A stretch of DNA of 64,000 nucleotides, taken from Motacilla alba alba (taxonomy: Eukaryota > Chordata > Aves > Passeriformes > Motacillidae). The notes beneath the pieces were generated by a model. That model was not told where the DNA came from and did not search any database. It saw only the letters and a program-made list of their open reading frames with translations. Made by a program: the position numbers and the translations under genes. The stretch lies in assembly GCF_015832195.1 (NCBI RefSeq), contig NC_052017.1, positions 76,881,801-76,945,800 on the forward strand. Reading direction: 5' to 3'. Positions 48,650 to 60,900 of this stretch are shown here, in pieces; the stretch's first letter is position 1, and every line of letters begins with the position of its first letter.

Positions 48650-51600
48650 TTTTCAATAAGAAAATTACAAGGTCCCGCTGTTATTGCATAGTTCTTGCAT
48701 TAACAAGGGCCTGAATTACTGCCAGTTGTTAAGAGGATTTACAAGATTTGCCTTACTAAAAGGTTAATGTGCAGGAGTTTTTCCACATTTTCTCAGATAT
48801 TTTGTAATTAGCTTTGGTGTTATGCTTACTATAAATATTTATAGGAGTAGTAGAACAATAGAAGCCTGAAAGCCAAACTACAGATTTTATATTCATCTAT
48901 TTCCATAGTAAAATACATATAGCACTCTACAGTCCACTGATTTTTATAAGTAAATACTAACTCTTGCACATTTAGGCAATATAACCTCCGTCTTATTCTG
49001 TTACCTCATCATCAAAATAGGACTCAAAAAATGTACCTGCCACGCACAATGTTTCAACTGATGAAAAAGAAGTCAGTCACACAGAATACTGGGCAGTGGA
49101 GTCATTAGAGAGGAGTGCTTTGCAATAGTCCTTCACATTTCAAGTCTTTTTTGCTATTCTTAGTTTTTGTTCCCATTTGCCACACTGGTGAGGCTGTCAT
49201 CAGCTTCAGCCACATAATCCATACATGAATAGACATGAGTAGTTGTGATTCCACCCTTGAGTGCACATTTTATTTCTATACTAAACACAGTGTATTCCAA
49301 TTGTTTTGATACTGGTGCAGTAATGGACCTCACCATGTCATGCCAGATGGTTGAATCCTGTACCAGACACTCAAGAAGAGATGCAAAAATTAGTTTCCAG
49401 ACATAGCACTGGAAAATTCTTCACAACTAAAGCCCTCAATCTTGTTTTAAAATATTCTGTCTTTCCCGTCTCCAACAGCTGTTGGCCTCATGAAATTTTA
49501 AAATACTTGGCAAAACACTGGGGGAGATTGCAGGAGTTTTGTTTGTTTTCAATACCGCTATTGTGTAAGCCTTTGTTGGTAGTCTTGCTAATAAAGCCAT
49601 TTAAAGACTTTTATGCCTTTAAAGACTTATTATGCCTTTTCTTTTTAAAAGCTATTACAGCATGAAGGTTGTATATAGCAGAGATGTTTTATCTCACTGA
49701 ATGCCTATGTCAGCAGACATCAACACTAAAAACCAGCTCTATGACACAATGGATTGTGTCTAGAGCAGGAAGAGATTGTGTAAACTTTTTCCCCTTTTCA
49801 AAAAAACACCTCCTATCCCCATCCACAAGTTAACAGAAAACACGTTATATGGGCTACTAAAAAATACAGCAATTCTCTATTAATTTCCTGTCAATGGAAT
49901 TAACTACCATTTATCTTGCCATTGCTGTAATGAAAATAAAAGAGAGCAAGCTACTTTAAACAACACTAATACACAGTCCTGATTCATGTGGAAAACGATA
50001 GCACATCAGAAGACCTGTTTGACACTTACAGGTATTTATCAAGACCACCAAAGCCATTTAGACATCTTTTTCTCAGACCAATTTTATGTCACCTAAATGC
50101 CAATCTGAGAGATTAGGTTTCACAGGAGGACTTCAATGGATTCCTGAAAATAGTATAAAGACCATGAAATTGAAACTTTTACTACCCCCCTTCATTGCTA
50201 CTGGTACCAAAATATATTTTACTTTCAGGAAAAACAGTAATTGTTTGTACTCAAGAAATACTGAATCTCTTAGAGAAAATCTACACATTGTAAATGTAGA
50301 ACTGGGAGGTCCTTAGAGGTACTAGAATATTGGGACATTATTTAAAGCTTAAGTCTTTTGATACTATAGTGCAGCATTAGACAAACATTTATATTATTCC
50401 AGTATTGTCTACTCAATATTGTTTACTTCAGAAACCTGTCTCCACAAGAGATTTGTCTAAATCATAATTTTCTAGACATCTAGGGAAAAAAATATCTTCT
50501 TTGCTATACTCTTTAGTTGCTCCTGAAATTTTTAGCAAAAAAAAAAAATACTCTGTTTCTACTTGATATAATGTCATTCAAGACAATGTACAAAATACTG
50601 AGGTAATTTCAAACACATAGAGTTGGCCTCATCATTCTGCTATTAAGGGTACTTTTGGAGGTTACAGTTATTTTTTGTACATTTAGTTTTGTTATAGAGA
50701 TGACAAATATATTATTAGAACTAGGTGGCACTACAGACAAAAGTGCCAAATAAATATTCCAAGTTCCATAAAATTGTTGACTCAGGAATGCTATAATCAT
50801 TTAGTGATCCACCACTGTCTGAAGAAGCAGCAAAAATATGACAGAAAATACTTTCTTAAAACAAACACACATGAAGATCACTTAGCATACCTGGTGAATC
50901 TCCATTCACTTTAATGCAGTTCAACAGTGAGATATTTGGAATAAATATACTGTAAACCATTCCCTGTGTTCAGTGTCTACACATGGAAATTAAATCACAG
51001 CAGGAATTTTGACTTTAGTGTTGTACTGGCTTGCCATGACACAGCTACACACACTCCTGCTGCAGAGAGCAGACAGATACTGCAGAAAAACCTCCCTAGT
51101 CAAATAATATGACCAAAACTACTGGCTTGACTGAAACTTTTGGTGTAAACATTACCAAGAACTATCAAAGCCATGGTTACTTTTGATTTAAACAGCTGCA
51201 TATTCTCATTCTGACAACATTGAAGGTTAAGCAACAAGCAAACTATGTCCCAAACCTTGCAACAAAAGATTGATTGTTCCAAAACCTATCACATTATTCT
51301 TTGCAGGTTAGAGTTCTTTTCTGCCTACATTTTATAGTACATAAGTGGTTTTACCCATCAGTTTCCCTTCCCTCAATTTCCCATGGAGCAATAGAAATGA
51401 ATTAAATAAAAGTTCTGTTGAAGTATAAAGTGAAGGTGAAAAGGCAAGTAGGATACCTTGAAATACAACAGAATAGTTATAGCAATCAAGTGGTCTATAT
51501 ATATCAAGCAATTAAAAGAATACTTTTGATAAATGATAGTCAAAACTTTCCCCTGGATGATGAGGAAGAGAAGATTAGAATTTTTATCTTCACAATGTTC

Positions 51601-51680
51601 AGTAGAGAATTTTATTTCAAATAAATCCAACATTTAATTCAGCTGGTAATCTGTCTTCAGTTATGTGGTTTCCTTTGAAA
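48650..51680. other. gene-free AT-rich stretch
   Basis: No gene or interspersed repeat is recognised. A 104-codon frame at 49351-49665 is not recognisable, and it runs through a short tandem duplication near its end. The remainder is ordinary AT-rich sequence. Confidence 0.5.
49603..49640. repeat. 18-20 bp tandem duplication
   Basis: AAAGACTTTTATGCCTTT at 49603-49620 is followed immediately by AAAGACTTATTATGCCTTTT at 49621-49640. The second copy carries a 2-base insertion. Confidence 0.8.
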
Positions 51681-51689
51681 CCCATATAG

Positions 51690-51880
51690 CAAGTTCTGAG
51701 CAGCTGCAGTGTGCTACAACTCGTGGAGAGCAAAACTACTCATCAAGACCGATGCCTCCCAGACCACTGAATTTCTTGGTCCCACTGTACAACTTGCATA
51801 AAAAACCCAGTAGATTTAACTTTTGAATAAAAGATTGCAGCTTAAGCAATTCTTTGTTAACCTCACGAGAGCGGTTGCCT
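51690..51880 (+). mobile_element. possible degenerate ERV LTR 3' end
   Basis: AATAAA at 51826-51831 is followed by AGATTGCAGCTTAAGC, then TTCTTTGTTAACCTCACGAG and AGCGG. This resembles the R/U5 layout of several avian LTRs, where AATAAA is followed by a CTCACGAGAGC-type motif. The upstream GAGCAGCTGCAGTGTGCTAC and GAGGGCGAGG-type patches downstream are slightly GC-richer than the surroundings. I cannot match a specific family or define ends. Confidence 0.3.
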
Positions 51881-52065
51881 GATAACCAAAAACCTCTCTG
51901 TAGATCAGCAAGAGCTGGGAGGGCGAGGGGGGAATATTTTAGGATTTATTCTTTTGCAAGAAAAATAAATACTGAATACATAGTAATTGTGGACAGTACC
52001 ATTTCTGAACAGAAAAGTGTTAGGTCTGTCTTTTTACCGCATTCTGAATTTCACTGAATGAGTTG

Positions 52066-52128
52066 AAAGGCTAGAATCAGTGATCTCAGAGGTCTTTTCC
52101 AACCCTAATTGATTTTCTGTGATTCTGT
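52066..52128 (+). mobile_element. CR1 LINE 3' tail, plus strand
   Basis: GGCTAGAATCAGTGATCTCA, GAGGTCTTTTCCAACCCTAA and TTTTCTGTGATTCTGT match the final ~60 bases of CR1 ('ggttggactcgatgatctcagaggtcttttccaacc' plus terminal repeat). No more of the body is recognisable upstream. Confidence 0.75.
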
Positions 52129-52502
52129 AAAGCATCCTTGTCCAAAATTTAATGTCAGTGTGAGCTGAGATTTCTGGATCTTCAAGACATTTCTTCTTCC
52201 AAGAAGGTTTCAGAAGCTGCATTTCTTTTAATAGCTGTATGGCAAGCCTTTCTGAAGGAATAAAGCAACCTTGCCATTATCTTTGATCACTCCTTTCATC
52301 TGGCAATCACTAGAAATCAGGCTGGAATTTCTATAGGGACTCAGTCCATCTCCTTTGCTGTGGTTTGTTCTAGCACAGCTAAAAAAGGCTTGATCTAGGT
52401 CAAAGTTTTGACAAGTTATCTGAAACTAACATAGATATCCTAGGAATACACCACCGATGGGAAATTTCATGAAAATCAAGACATGTAATCCTTTTTTCTA
52501 GC

Positions 52503-52651
52503 TAAAAACACCAAAAAAAAAATCCTGACAAATCCTCCCAAAACAAAAAATAAACAAGCAAAACCCAAAACCAAACAAAAACCAACAAAAACTGTACAAG
52601 CAAAAAATGAAACCAACCAACCAAAAATGAAAAAAAAATCCTCAAACAAAC
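52503..52651. repeat. long A/C-rich low-complexity tract
   Basis: About 150 bases of irregular AAAACC / ACCAAAC / AACCAACC sequence with occasional T or G. It is the longest tract of this class in the window. The Phe/Trp/Val-rich minus-strand frames of 63 and 102 codons across it are translations of low-complexity DNA. Confidence 0.85.
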
Positions 52652-54321
52652 ATTTGGAAACCAGCAAAAAAGAACCTCACTCAAAGCAGTATCCAAATGT
52701 ATATGCAACTTGATGCTGTGGTTTAGGAATGGTATTTCCCAATTTAGTTTCCACTGGAACCCTCCAGACCATGCACTGCTCACACACTCACTTCTCCCTC
52801 CCCACTCCATTTTCCCTGTGGAGGGCTGGAGAGGAGAATTAGAGGTACAAAAGGCAAAGATTAGATCTTGAGATGACTACAATCTACTGAAAACAGCGAT
52901 GAGATAGGAAAACAAAGAGTAGTAGCAATGGTATTAGTACCAAAGTGTTCAAGAGGTGAATGACTCACCCAATAGAAGTCACCACAGAGAAACCCCTGAT
53001 TATTCTTGAGTGTGCTGCCATGCTCTGTGACCAGGATGAGAGTCCTTTCCCCATCCCTGAAAAATGACAATGGTACAGAATAATCACTGCATTCTGGCCA
53101 TGCTCATCCCAGCTAGTGCAAAAATTAATCCTGTACTGTCCAGAACCAGGACACTTGTATTGTACTTCCTAGTCCTCTATGGACAAAAACAATTTGTGGT
53201 GTGCTATTATTTTAAAATTAATAGATTTTTAGATTTGTTGTTGTTGTTTGAAGTAAATTGATTCAAAGTTTCTCAAAGTATGACAGGCACTGAAGACAAT
53301 GTTACCATCTCATTTTCTGCTGTGCTAGCATAGCCATGGGAAGTACTGTTAATATAGCAAGTCTTCAGTGGATATATTAGTTTAGACAGTCTCCCACACA
53401 GAATTTTTTATTTCAACAACAAATGAACCAGCAAGTTCATCACTCTGTGAACTTGGAGCACTTTTCAGAGAAATGAGTACATTTTTAGTATTCTCCTATA
53501 TGAAAACAACACTGGGTACAAGACACATCAATCTTGCTGAGTCATAAAAATCCATATTTTATTAATAACTACAATTTGTTGTTCAATTGACACAAATGCT
53601 TATTCTTCTCAATATGGAGATGCATCAAGTAATATGCTAGTTTAGGTTTTATTTTTACTGCAGAGGTACTTAGAAACCTTGGTAAAAGATGTTTTTCATA
53701 TAATAATTTATTCTGACCCTTCTAAGCAATCTTTAGAGATTGCAGCTGAAACACACAAACCAGTCAGAATTTAAGCTAGTTTTCCAGCATTTCAAGAATG
53801 GAACAATAGTTCTAGATTAAATAACTAAGTTTTTTCATAGTCAAATGACATTACAATTAAAAGAACCAATTATACTGAAGTTGTTACTCTTGAAGTAATA
53901 TAGCTTTCTAAGAGAGTATTAAGTCAATTGAGCAGATTCAAAGTCTCCTTCAACTTTGTTAGTGTGCTGGCAAGTAATGAGCTCTTTATATTTGGTATCA
54001 CTATGAATCCACTTTTAAAAAGCTTTAAATGAATCCTGCTTTAGAGTTAGCATTTGCTTTCTGAAATGGAAATTATCTTCTATGACAATAACTTATTATT
54101 ATCTGAGTCTCCATTTCTCATATTAAGGCAAATCTCCAAAACAAACATGTTAGTTTAGCTAAAACTAAGAAAAGAGTATAATATATCAATCCATAGTCTT
54201 CTAACTGGATTCTAGTGCTAAAATAGCTCCTTATTTCATTTAAAGTTTATACCTCAGAGTATAGTAGCACAACCACACATAGTCATTTTCTGTTTAGCTG
54301 GATGGGCTAGTTTTTTCTTAA
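52652..54321. other. gene-free AT-rich stretch
   Basis: No gene or interspersed repeat recognised. Open frames are at most about 70 codons. A short GTT run lies near 53.24 kb. Confidence 0.5.
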
Positions 54322-54342
54322 ATTATTATTATTATTATTATT
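54322..54342. repeat. (ATT)7 microsatellite
   Basis: Seven perfect ATT units, followed by GAGAGTG. Confidence 0.95.
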
Positions 54343-54468
54343 GAGAGTGAAAACTGTTCTGAGAAGAAGCTCTTTGAAAAACCTTCAGTTAAACTCAGGT
54401 TTATAATCAAAACTGTAAGTTACTAGATGAATTATGAAATATAATCAATACAAAAAAGTGAAAGTCTG

Positions 54469-54597
54469 TTTGTTTTGGGGGATTTTAGGGGTTTCTGGGT
54501 TATGGGTTTTTTGGGGGGTTTTTTTGGGGGTTTTTTTTGGGTTTTTTTGGTTTGGTTTTTTGGGTTTTTTTTGTTTTTTTTTTTTTTTGAGGAGGTT
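54469..54597 (+). repeat. T/G-rich tract with strong G-quadruplex pattern
   Basis: G-runs of three or more occur on the plus strand at 54477-54481, 54488-54491, 54497-54499, 54504-54506, 54513-54518, 54526-54530 and 54539-54541. The spacers of 6, 5, 4, 6 and 7 bases between the first six satisfy the usual quadruplex rule. The tract ends in a long T-run. The Lys/Pro-rich minus-strand frame here is a composition artefact. Confidence 0.9.
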
Positions 54598-57011
54598 TTA
54601 GATTGTTGTTTAGTGTTATTTTGAGGAACATTACAGAAAAAAAAATGCACCTTGATCATCTTTGCTTCTTTCTCATTTTTTCCTGCTTTCCTTTCCCAAA
54701 ATCAGCAAAGTCCATCCTTCCAAAATATGCTTTTTCTCATTATACACAAGGTGAAGCATATTCCAGGAACAGTTGCAGTATCCATCATGGACAATTCATA
54801 TGGTATGCAGTTAGAACTCAGATGTTACTACCCTGAATGGCTCTCAGACCCTGGCCATATAAACTTGAGCATGAACTTTGGAAATTACAGGAATAAAAGT
54901 CATCTTTCTCAGACAGTTTACCAGTATGCAGTTGCTGCAAATGTCAGAAAATACCACCGTTTATACAAACAGTAAAAAAAGCCCCTCTCCCAGCCAGCAC
55001 TCAAAGCCTTCATTAATATTGGAATTAATAGGAGGGAAAAAAACCCAAACAAATATCCCACAACACACAGAGATTATTTATTTCCTAATATCTAGATAAA
55101 TTGCATATTGACAATTTTAGGTCAAGAATAAGATTCTAAGCTAAATTTTTTGCCAATTAATTTATTAAGTATTCTGTAATATTTATGTGGGAAATTAGTA
55201 GGATTTTCAGCTGTAGCTATGTTTTAAAAGACCAAAGAAGTAACTCATTCCTTCAGTGCCATAATTTTGCATTTTTCACTAAGCAGTATTTAAAGCATCC
55301 TTGACTACTTCTCAAAGATTACTAGAAGCGAACTTGTGGCTGGACTTGCTGTGGGATGTATCAATACCTTTCTTTCCTCATTTAATGGCTGGATGAAGTA
55401 AATAAAATAACTATATTAAAAAGAAAAATATTTTAGAGATCAGTTTGTTTTCTTATCTGTATAATTAATGAGTCTAGGTGCTCTTTTACCTAAATTACTA
55501 AAATTTTTGGCTGCATATCTATCTTGATAGATAAGGGGAAAAAAGTATAAACATTTTCCTTTCTAATGTCAAATGGTTTAGGTATTTCTAATGTTTTATA
55601 GTCAAACAATGGATTACTGAACTATCAAGAAATATTTCAAAGCTGTCTCTTGCCACTAGGTCCCTAAATTCCCCAAACATATGGGACACATTGTAAATTG
55701 CTTTTTAAATTCCTGGCACTATTACAAAAGTCCCACATATGTTCAGAAATTGTAATATGCTGTTTTCACAAAGTATTGCATTGATCACTAATATCTCTTC
55801 CTGCGTCTCCCTCCTCCCCTCCCATTTCTTCCAATTTTCCAAGGACTGCTTTTCTACAGAAGACTTATTGTCCCATAAAGACAACAAAGCACTGGTTTAA
55901 ACTGACCGTGCCATACTGGTTTTTGTTATGAGATGAGCTCCTTCAATCTCCCAATTTCTGCCCACAGTCACCACTGTTCTTATTACAGTTCAGATGGCCA
56001 TTCCACAGACAAGAAGGTTTAATGACTGATGATACTTTAATTTCTTTAGTGGCTGCATCACATTTTTATTTTGGGTTAACCTATCACACTCAGGTTGATC
56101 TTCTTTAACTTCAGGGTGCAAATTCCAGACAGCAGAAATTCCAGAATTAGATCTTGCATTCATGTCTTTTGTGCACTGAGCACCACTAAACTTCTGTTAC
56201 AGCCCTGGAGTTCACCTGAGACACATTATAAACTAAAAAATTTCATAACATGCAAGGTAAATAACAAAGTGAATATGAGGAAGGAACATTTAAAATCTGC
56301 CAGCAACTTCACACCAATGGACTTCTTCCTTCAAAAAAAAGTGTTGGTGACCTTTTCTATTATTTCTTTTCCATTTTTATGACACCTTATGAAGTGTTAC
56401 ATCAGTTGATTAGAGTATTTGCTTTATTTTGTACTCCCCCTACCACTTATGTTGGCATGACCTACATTCAATAAATCTGTACTAAAGTTGGATCTTATTT
56501 TCCCTTTACCTTCAAAATTCTCCTAAATTTAAGGTCATTGCATCCTCTGTAGCAATAATAACATCCCAATATTACAATCAAGCCTATCAGTGTTAAGTTT
56601 CATTGCAGAGATAAAATTAAATAAATCACCAGATAGTTCTAGACATTCTGGAAAACCACAATGTGGATCCTATTTCTACAACTTTGGGAAAGTATCTGGC
56701 ATTTCACAAAATAAAAAATTCTGAGTTTATTTTACCTGGAAATTCTGCTGTTTCAGACTCATAAATAGACTCTTGAGATCTCCTCCACTGCTCTTTTGAA
56801 AACATTCTGAATTCTAGTGTCACTTTCTCAAAATTTAATAAGCAAAAACCTTAGTGCTATAGAGTATTAAGAAAAAAACTGTCATGTATGAAATGCATCA
56901 CTCATTTATTATTGACAACCGAAATGAACAAAAATTACTTATAAAGCAGATGATTTTTGTAGCTAAATAGGTTTGCAGAGTTAGTTACTGCTTACTTGGA
57001 AAGAGTTCTGC
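54598..57011. other. gene-free AT-rich stretch
   Basis: A 107-codon frame at 54652-54975 and a 95-codon frame at 56095-56382 are not recognisable as proteins and lack exon-like borders I can support. No interspersed repeat is seen. Confidence 0.45.
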
Positions 57012-57070
57012 TTTTTTGGGTTTTTTTGGGGTTTTTTTTTTGGGGGGGGGGGGGTTGTTTTGGTTTTTTT
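57012..57070 (+). repeat. T/G-rich tract with 13-base G homopolymer
   Basis: GGG at 57018-57020, GGGG at 57028-57031 and thirteen G at 57042-57054, separated by T-runs. It has quadruplex potential, and the homopolymer length is uncertain for technical reasons. Confidence 0.9.
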
Positions 57071-57897
57071 GCTTTATAGAAACCATTTTCTTGTTTCCAT
57101 ATAGACTTCAAGTGACACCACAAGATCTGACTTCCTGCAGTTAAGGAAACTAAAAACCTGTATGGTCTAGTTTTGTCCCCTGCTGACAACCAGCTCCTGC
57201 AGTTCTGCATGAAATGGATACAGCTTAAGAAGCTATTTCTAAACCACTCTTTTCCATAAAGATTAAAAAAATATTCCCCACTATTTAAATGTGGGATTTC
57301 TCAGAGTTTGGAAAGGTTGAACAATTTCTCTATTGCACCATACGATAGTTTAGTAAAACAAATAAGTAATGAAAATATAGAGGAAAGTTAAGAGCATGTG
57401 GGTTATTAAATACTTCTGCACGTGCAAAAAAAAAAATGGGGAGAGAGAACTGAAGATTTAGGGCTTTACTGCTTTATTTGAAAAGGTTAGATAGTATACG
57501 TCATCCAAAAAGAAGTCACTTTCAGTTAAGACACGGATGTAATTCTGAAAACATTTATCAGGTATATCCTTTTCACAGTCACTTCTTTTTGATTGTTGCT
57601 CAGTCCAGAAATGAAAGTGCCAGGTAAGGCAGAGAGGTAATACTTTTATGGTGTCATCTGCTGCTCACAAGTTGTTTAGTGGCAGATATTTCTTTAATGT
57701 TCCTTCTTCACAATATTTCTGATTCCTGTTAATGAGCTCCAAATGGCTCCCTACAAGTATCATCGAGATACCATGACCATGCATGCTGCCTCAGTAGGAA
57801 GTTAAGCTTCAATTAATTGTTAGAGGATTTTCATTTATGAAGTTGCAACACCTCTTTAATTCAAAATATTCTCCTGAATCATTCTGGGATAGGCTTA

Positions 57898-57993
57898 TTT
57901 TGTTGTTTTTGTGTGGCTGGTTGGAGTTTTGTTTGGTTTTTTGTTTGGTTTTTTGTTTTTGTTTGTTTGGTTGGTTGGTTTTTGGTGTTTTTT
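57898..57993. repeat. T/G-rich low-complexity tract
   Basis: Nearly 100 bases of GTTTGGTTTTTT-type sequence, including three consecutive GGTT units near 57970. G-runs are only two long, so it is not quadruplex-prone. Confidence 0.85.
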
Positions 57994-60900
57994 AATGACT
58001 GTCCCTTAAAGAGCAATCACCAATAGAATCAATAGGATACTGTTTTTCCATTTCCTACAAGATCCTTTGCAAAATAAGAAAGGGCAAAGTATTTAATTGT
58101 AAACTTCGTTTTGCACAAACCAATCAACCCTAGCATGTCTAGGACCTGTCTTACACTCCAGAAACTTTACAAGAAAAATCAACTAACTAGATTAAGGTAA
58201 ATTCAGTTTTGTTCTTGTGAGAAACTGAGCTGTACGTCCCCAAGAAAAATAGTATTCAGCCCTTTGTTCTGTTGCTGCAGAAGCTTTTTTTTTGTCTTTT
58301 TTTTTTCTTTTAAAAATTATTTTACTGAGGATCTGTCAATAAGAAAAACAGCTTCAGTATCACTTCTGATTGTAAAAATGTTTAAGATTGGCTTGAGAAA
58401 AAGCATTATTATATAATATGCTTAGCATTCCAAATTCATCAACCTTAGCAAAAGAGAGTTAGACAGCCTGTTAATCCTGCCATTTTCAGACCACTCATAG
58501 ACCTCTGCTGTCTTAAACCTTTGTGAGCTCTACTGTAGAACCTACTTCACATCTGTTTAATTCTGAAACATCAAGAGCTAAAGATCTATCATATTTAAAG
58601 AAAACGATGGAGACAGAAGTTACTCTTTCCCCTTTTGGACCTTAGAAGAAGAGCTCTGCTGTTTTATGAGTCCTGTTAAATGCTATCTGTTAGAAAAGGT
58701 TTTGCAGGTCAAAATTCACACACTAAGAAATTCAAGCATGTTTTTCTTCCCCATTCATGTAGCTATGGTTATTAAAGCATGACTAAAGAAGAGGAGAGTC
58801 ATTTACCCCAGTCCTTACCCTTCACCTCAAGTATTGAACACAAAGTCAAGGACTAGTTGTTATTGAAAACATGCTGTGCTAATAACAATGAATCCCTTAA
58901 TGTTCTACTTTTCCACTGACTTTACCAAAATTTGTTTTCCAGAGGATATTTTGTTTGAAAAGTCAGTATTTGTTCACTTGTTTGTAAGAGTCCATTCATA
59001 ATGGCTATTCAAGACCTGAGGGAGTGCCTGTTGTTAAGTTTCCATAAGATCTAAATGCAGCATAAAAAGATGTAAGTGATGTTTCCTGACACACCAATAT
59101 ATGTTGTCTTTTCAATTACGTGCAGCTTGAGAGCCTTGCAGCTCAGCCATCAGGCACCCAGAAAACCATAGTTCATATAAAGTTCATGCTTTCTAACTCC
59201 TCAAGAGCCTCAAACTACCAAAGTAAAATAAAACCAACTCAGATATGGCCATACTTTACTAAATAACCATATGGTACTGTCAACATGCTGCTGTGTCTAT
59301 TCATGTCCCCTTGTTTGCCCTGGCTTGTTGCATTTTCAAATGCAAATTCTTTAGGGGACAAAAAAAGCATTCTTTAGCTTGCCAGCTCCAGTGCCTGGCT
59401 TTCCTGGTAAGCATCCAAAGAAAATTAAAAGTAAAATAAAAAACAATCAAAACCACTATTTTCATGGCCTGCAATTTGCTTCTATGATTTCTTCACATTA
59501 GACATGGAAGACTTTCAGTGCTTCTTACAGAAGGAAAAGAAGTTAGTTTACAAATGTTACTTAGTGAAGGACAATCTTCCAGTGAAAGCAGATAGTCTGC
59601 AGCTTTCTCTCTATGTCAAGAAAGCATTTTTGTCCTTTGCCACAAGCTGTATGTGTAAAATATCATGTTACCCTTCTATTCCAAGAATTTTACCTCCTGC
59701 AGCATATTAGCTGAGATAGATACATATTTGTTTCTTGGAAATAATGCTATAATCATTGACATAAGCAATCTACTTCATAGTAGAAGTGAGTAATACGTCC
59801 CTACCACTATTTTTTAAAGAATTTTAATGTTTAAAAAGCAACTGAAATTAGAACAGAACAAAAAGCAAAAGAGGATCTTCATATTTCAAAATTTTTAATT
59901 TCAAATGAACCTAAATGTGGCATATCCTGGTTCTCAGAAAGATTACTTGGGAAATACTCTTGAAGCCAAAACCAGGTAGACTGTCTGAAAAGAAGAAATG
60001 TTGTCAAACTGTCAGGAAACCTTCCTGGACTGTGGCTTCTGGGACCTTCTGGGTCAGCTGCGCCACACAGTGAAAAGGAAGTTTGTCAGGTGTTCCAATT
60101 CCTCAGTACCCTTAAATAATATCAACCTCAACAAAGGACAGACAATTCCCATGAAGAATCTTTTTCACATATAAAACATTTTCTTTATGCTTCCCGTGAA
60201 TCGATAGGTTTGCATATGTGAAATTCTTTACATTCCTGCATAGCAAGTGAATGATGAAGTTCATATCATCCTTTGTGCTAGATAGATGACTTCTGCTTCC
60301 AAATATATCAGTCAAAACCATGCATGGATCAAAAATTTGAATTTTAAGCAAATGATACATAGTGATTCATGGTAGGTTTAAGTTTTCACAAATATTAACA
60401 GCACAATTTGAAATGAAAGTCAACACATAAATGTAGTCTTAATCACAGAGCAATAACATTTGTTTTTGAAGGCTGGGCTAAGGAAAAAAAAGTGATGAAT
60501 AGAAATCAATTGTTAATTTCTGTCAGACTTCACACACTCACCAATAAGAAACCATTAAACATATCAGCAGGACTGTATTTATCTCAAAAAATTTAATTAA
60601 TTTACTTAATCAACCATGATATCTCAGTGATTTCCCTCTATCAAATTCATCTTTTACCAATAATTCCAGACTTTATTTTATACTCCTGATAGCATTTAGT
60701 CACATCATTACAGCATACCATTCTAAATTAATCATTTACTGAGTTAAAGAAAGGTATAGATATTTTGAAGTGAGTAATGTTCCTCTGCTTAAAAGAGTAA
60801 TTAGAAATTCAGACAATAAACTGATTTGCCTCATCTTTATGTACTGTATTTCTCATCTCTGGTGTCAATATTTTCCACATTTCTAGACAGACAAAATCAT

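Noticed and set aside
54432..54659. Lys/Pro-rich minus-strand frame
   Set aside because: It is the translation of the T/G-rich low-complexity tract, not a basic protein.
54652..54975. 107-codon plus-strand frame ending at 54975
   Set aside because: No recognisable domain. It starts directly after a low-complexity tract and overlaps other plus-strand frames in different phases, as expected by chance.
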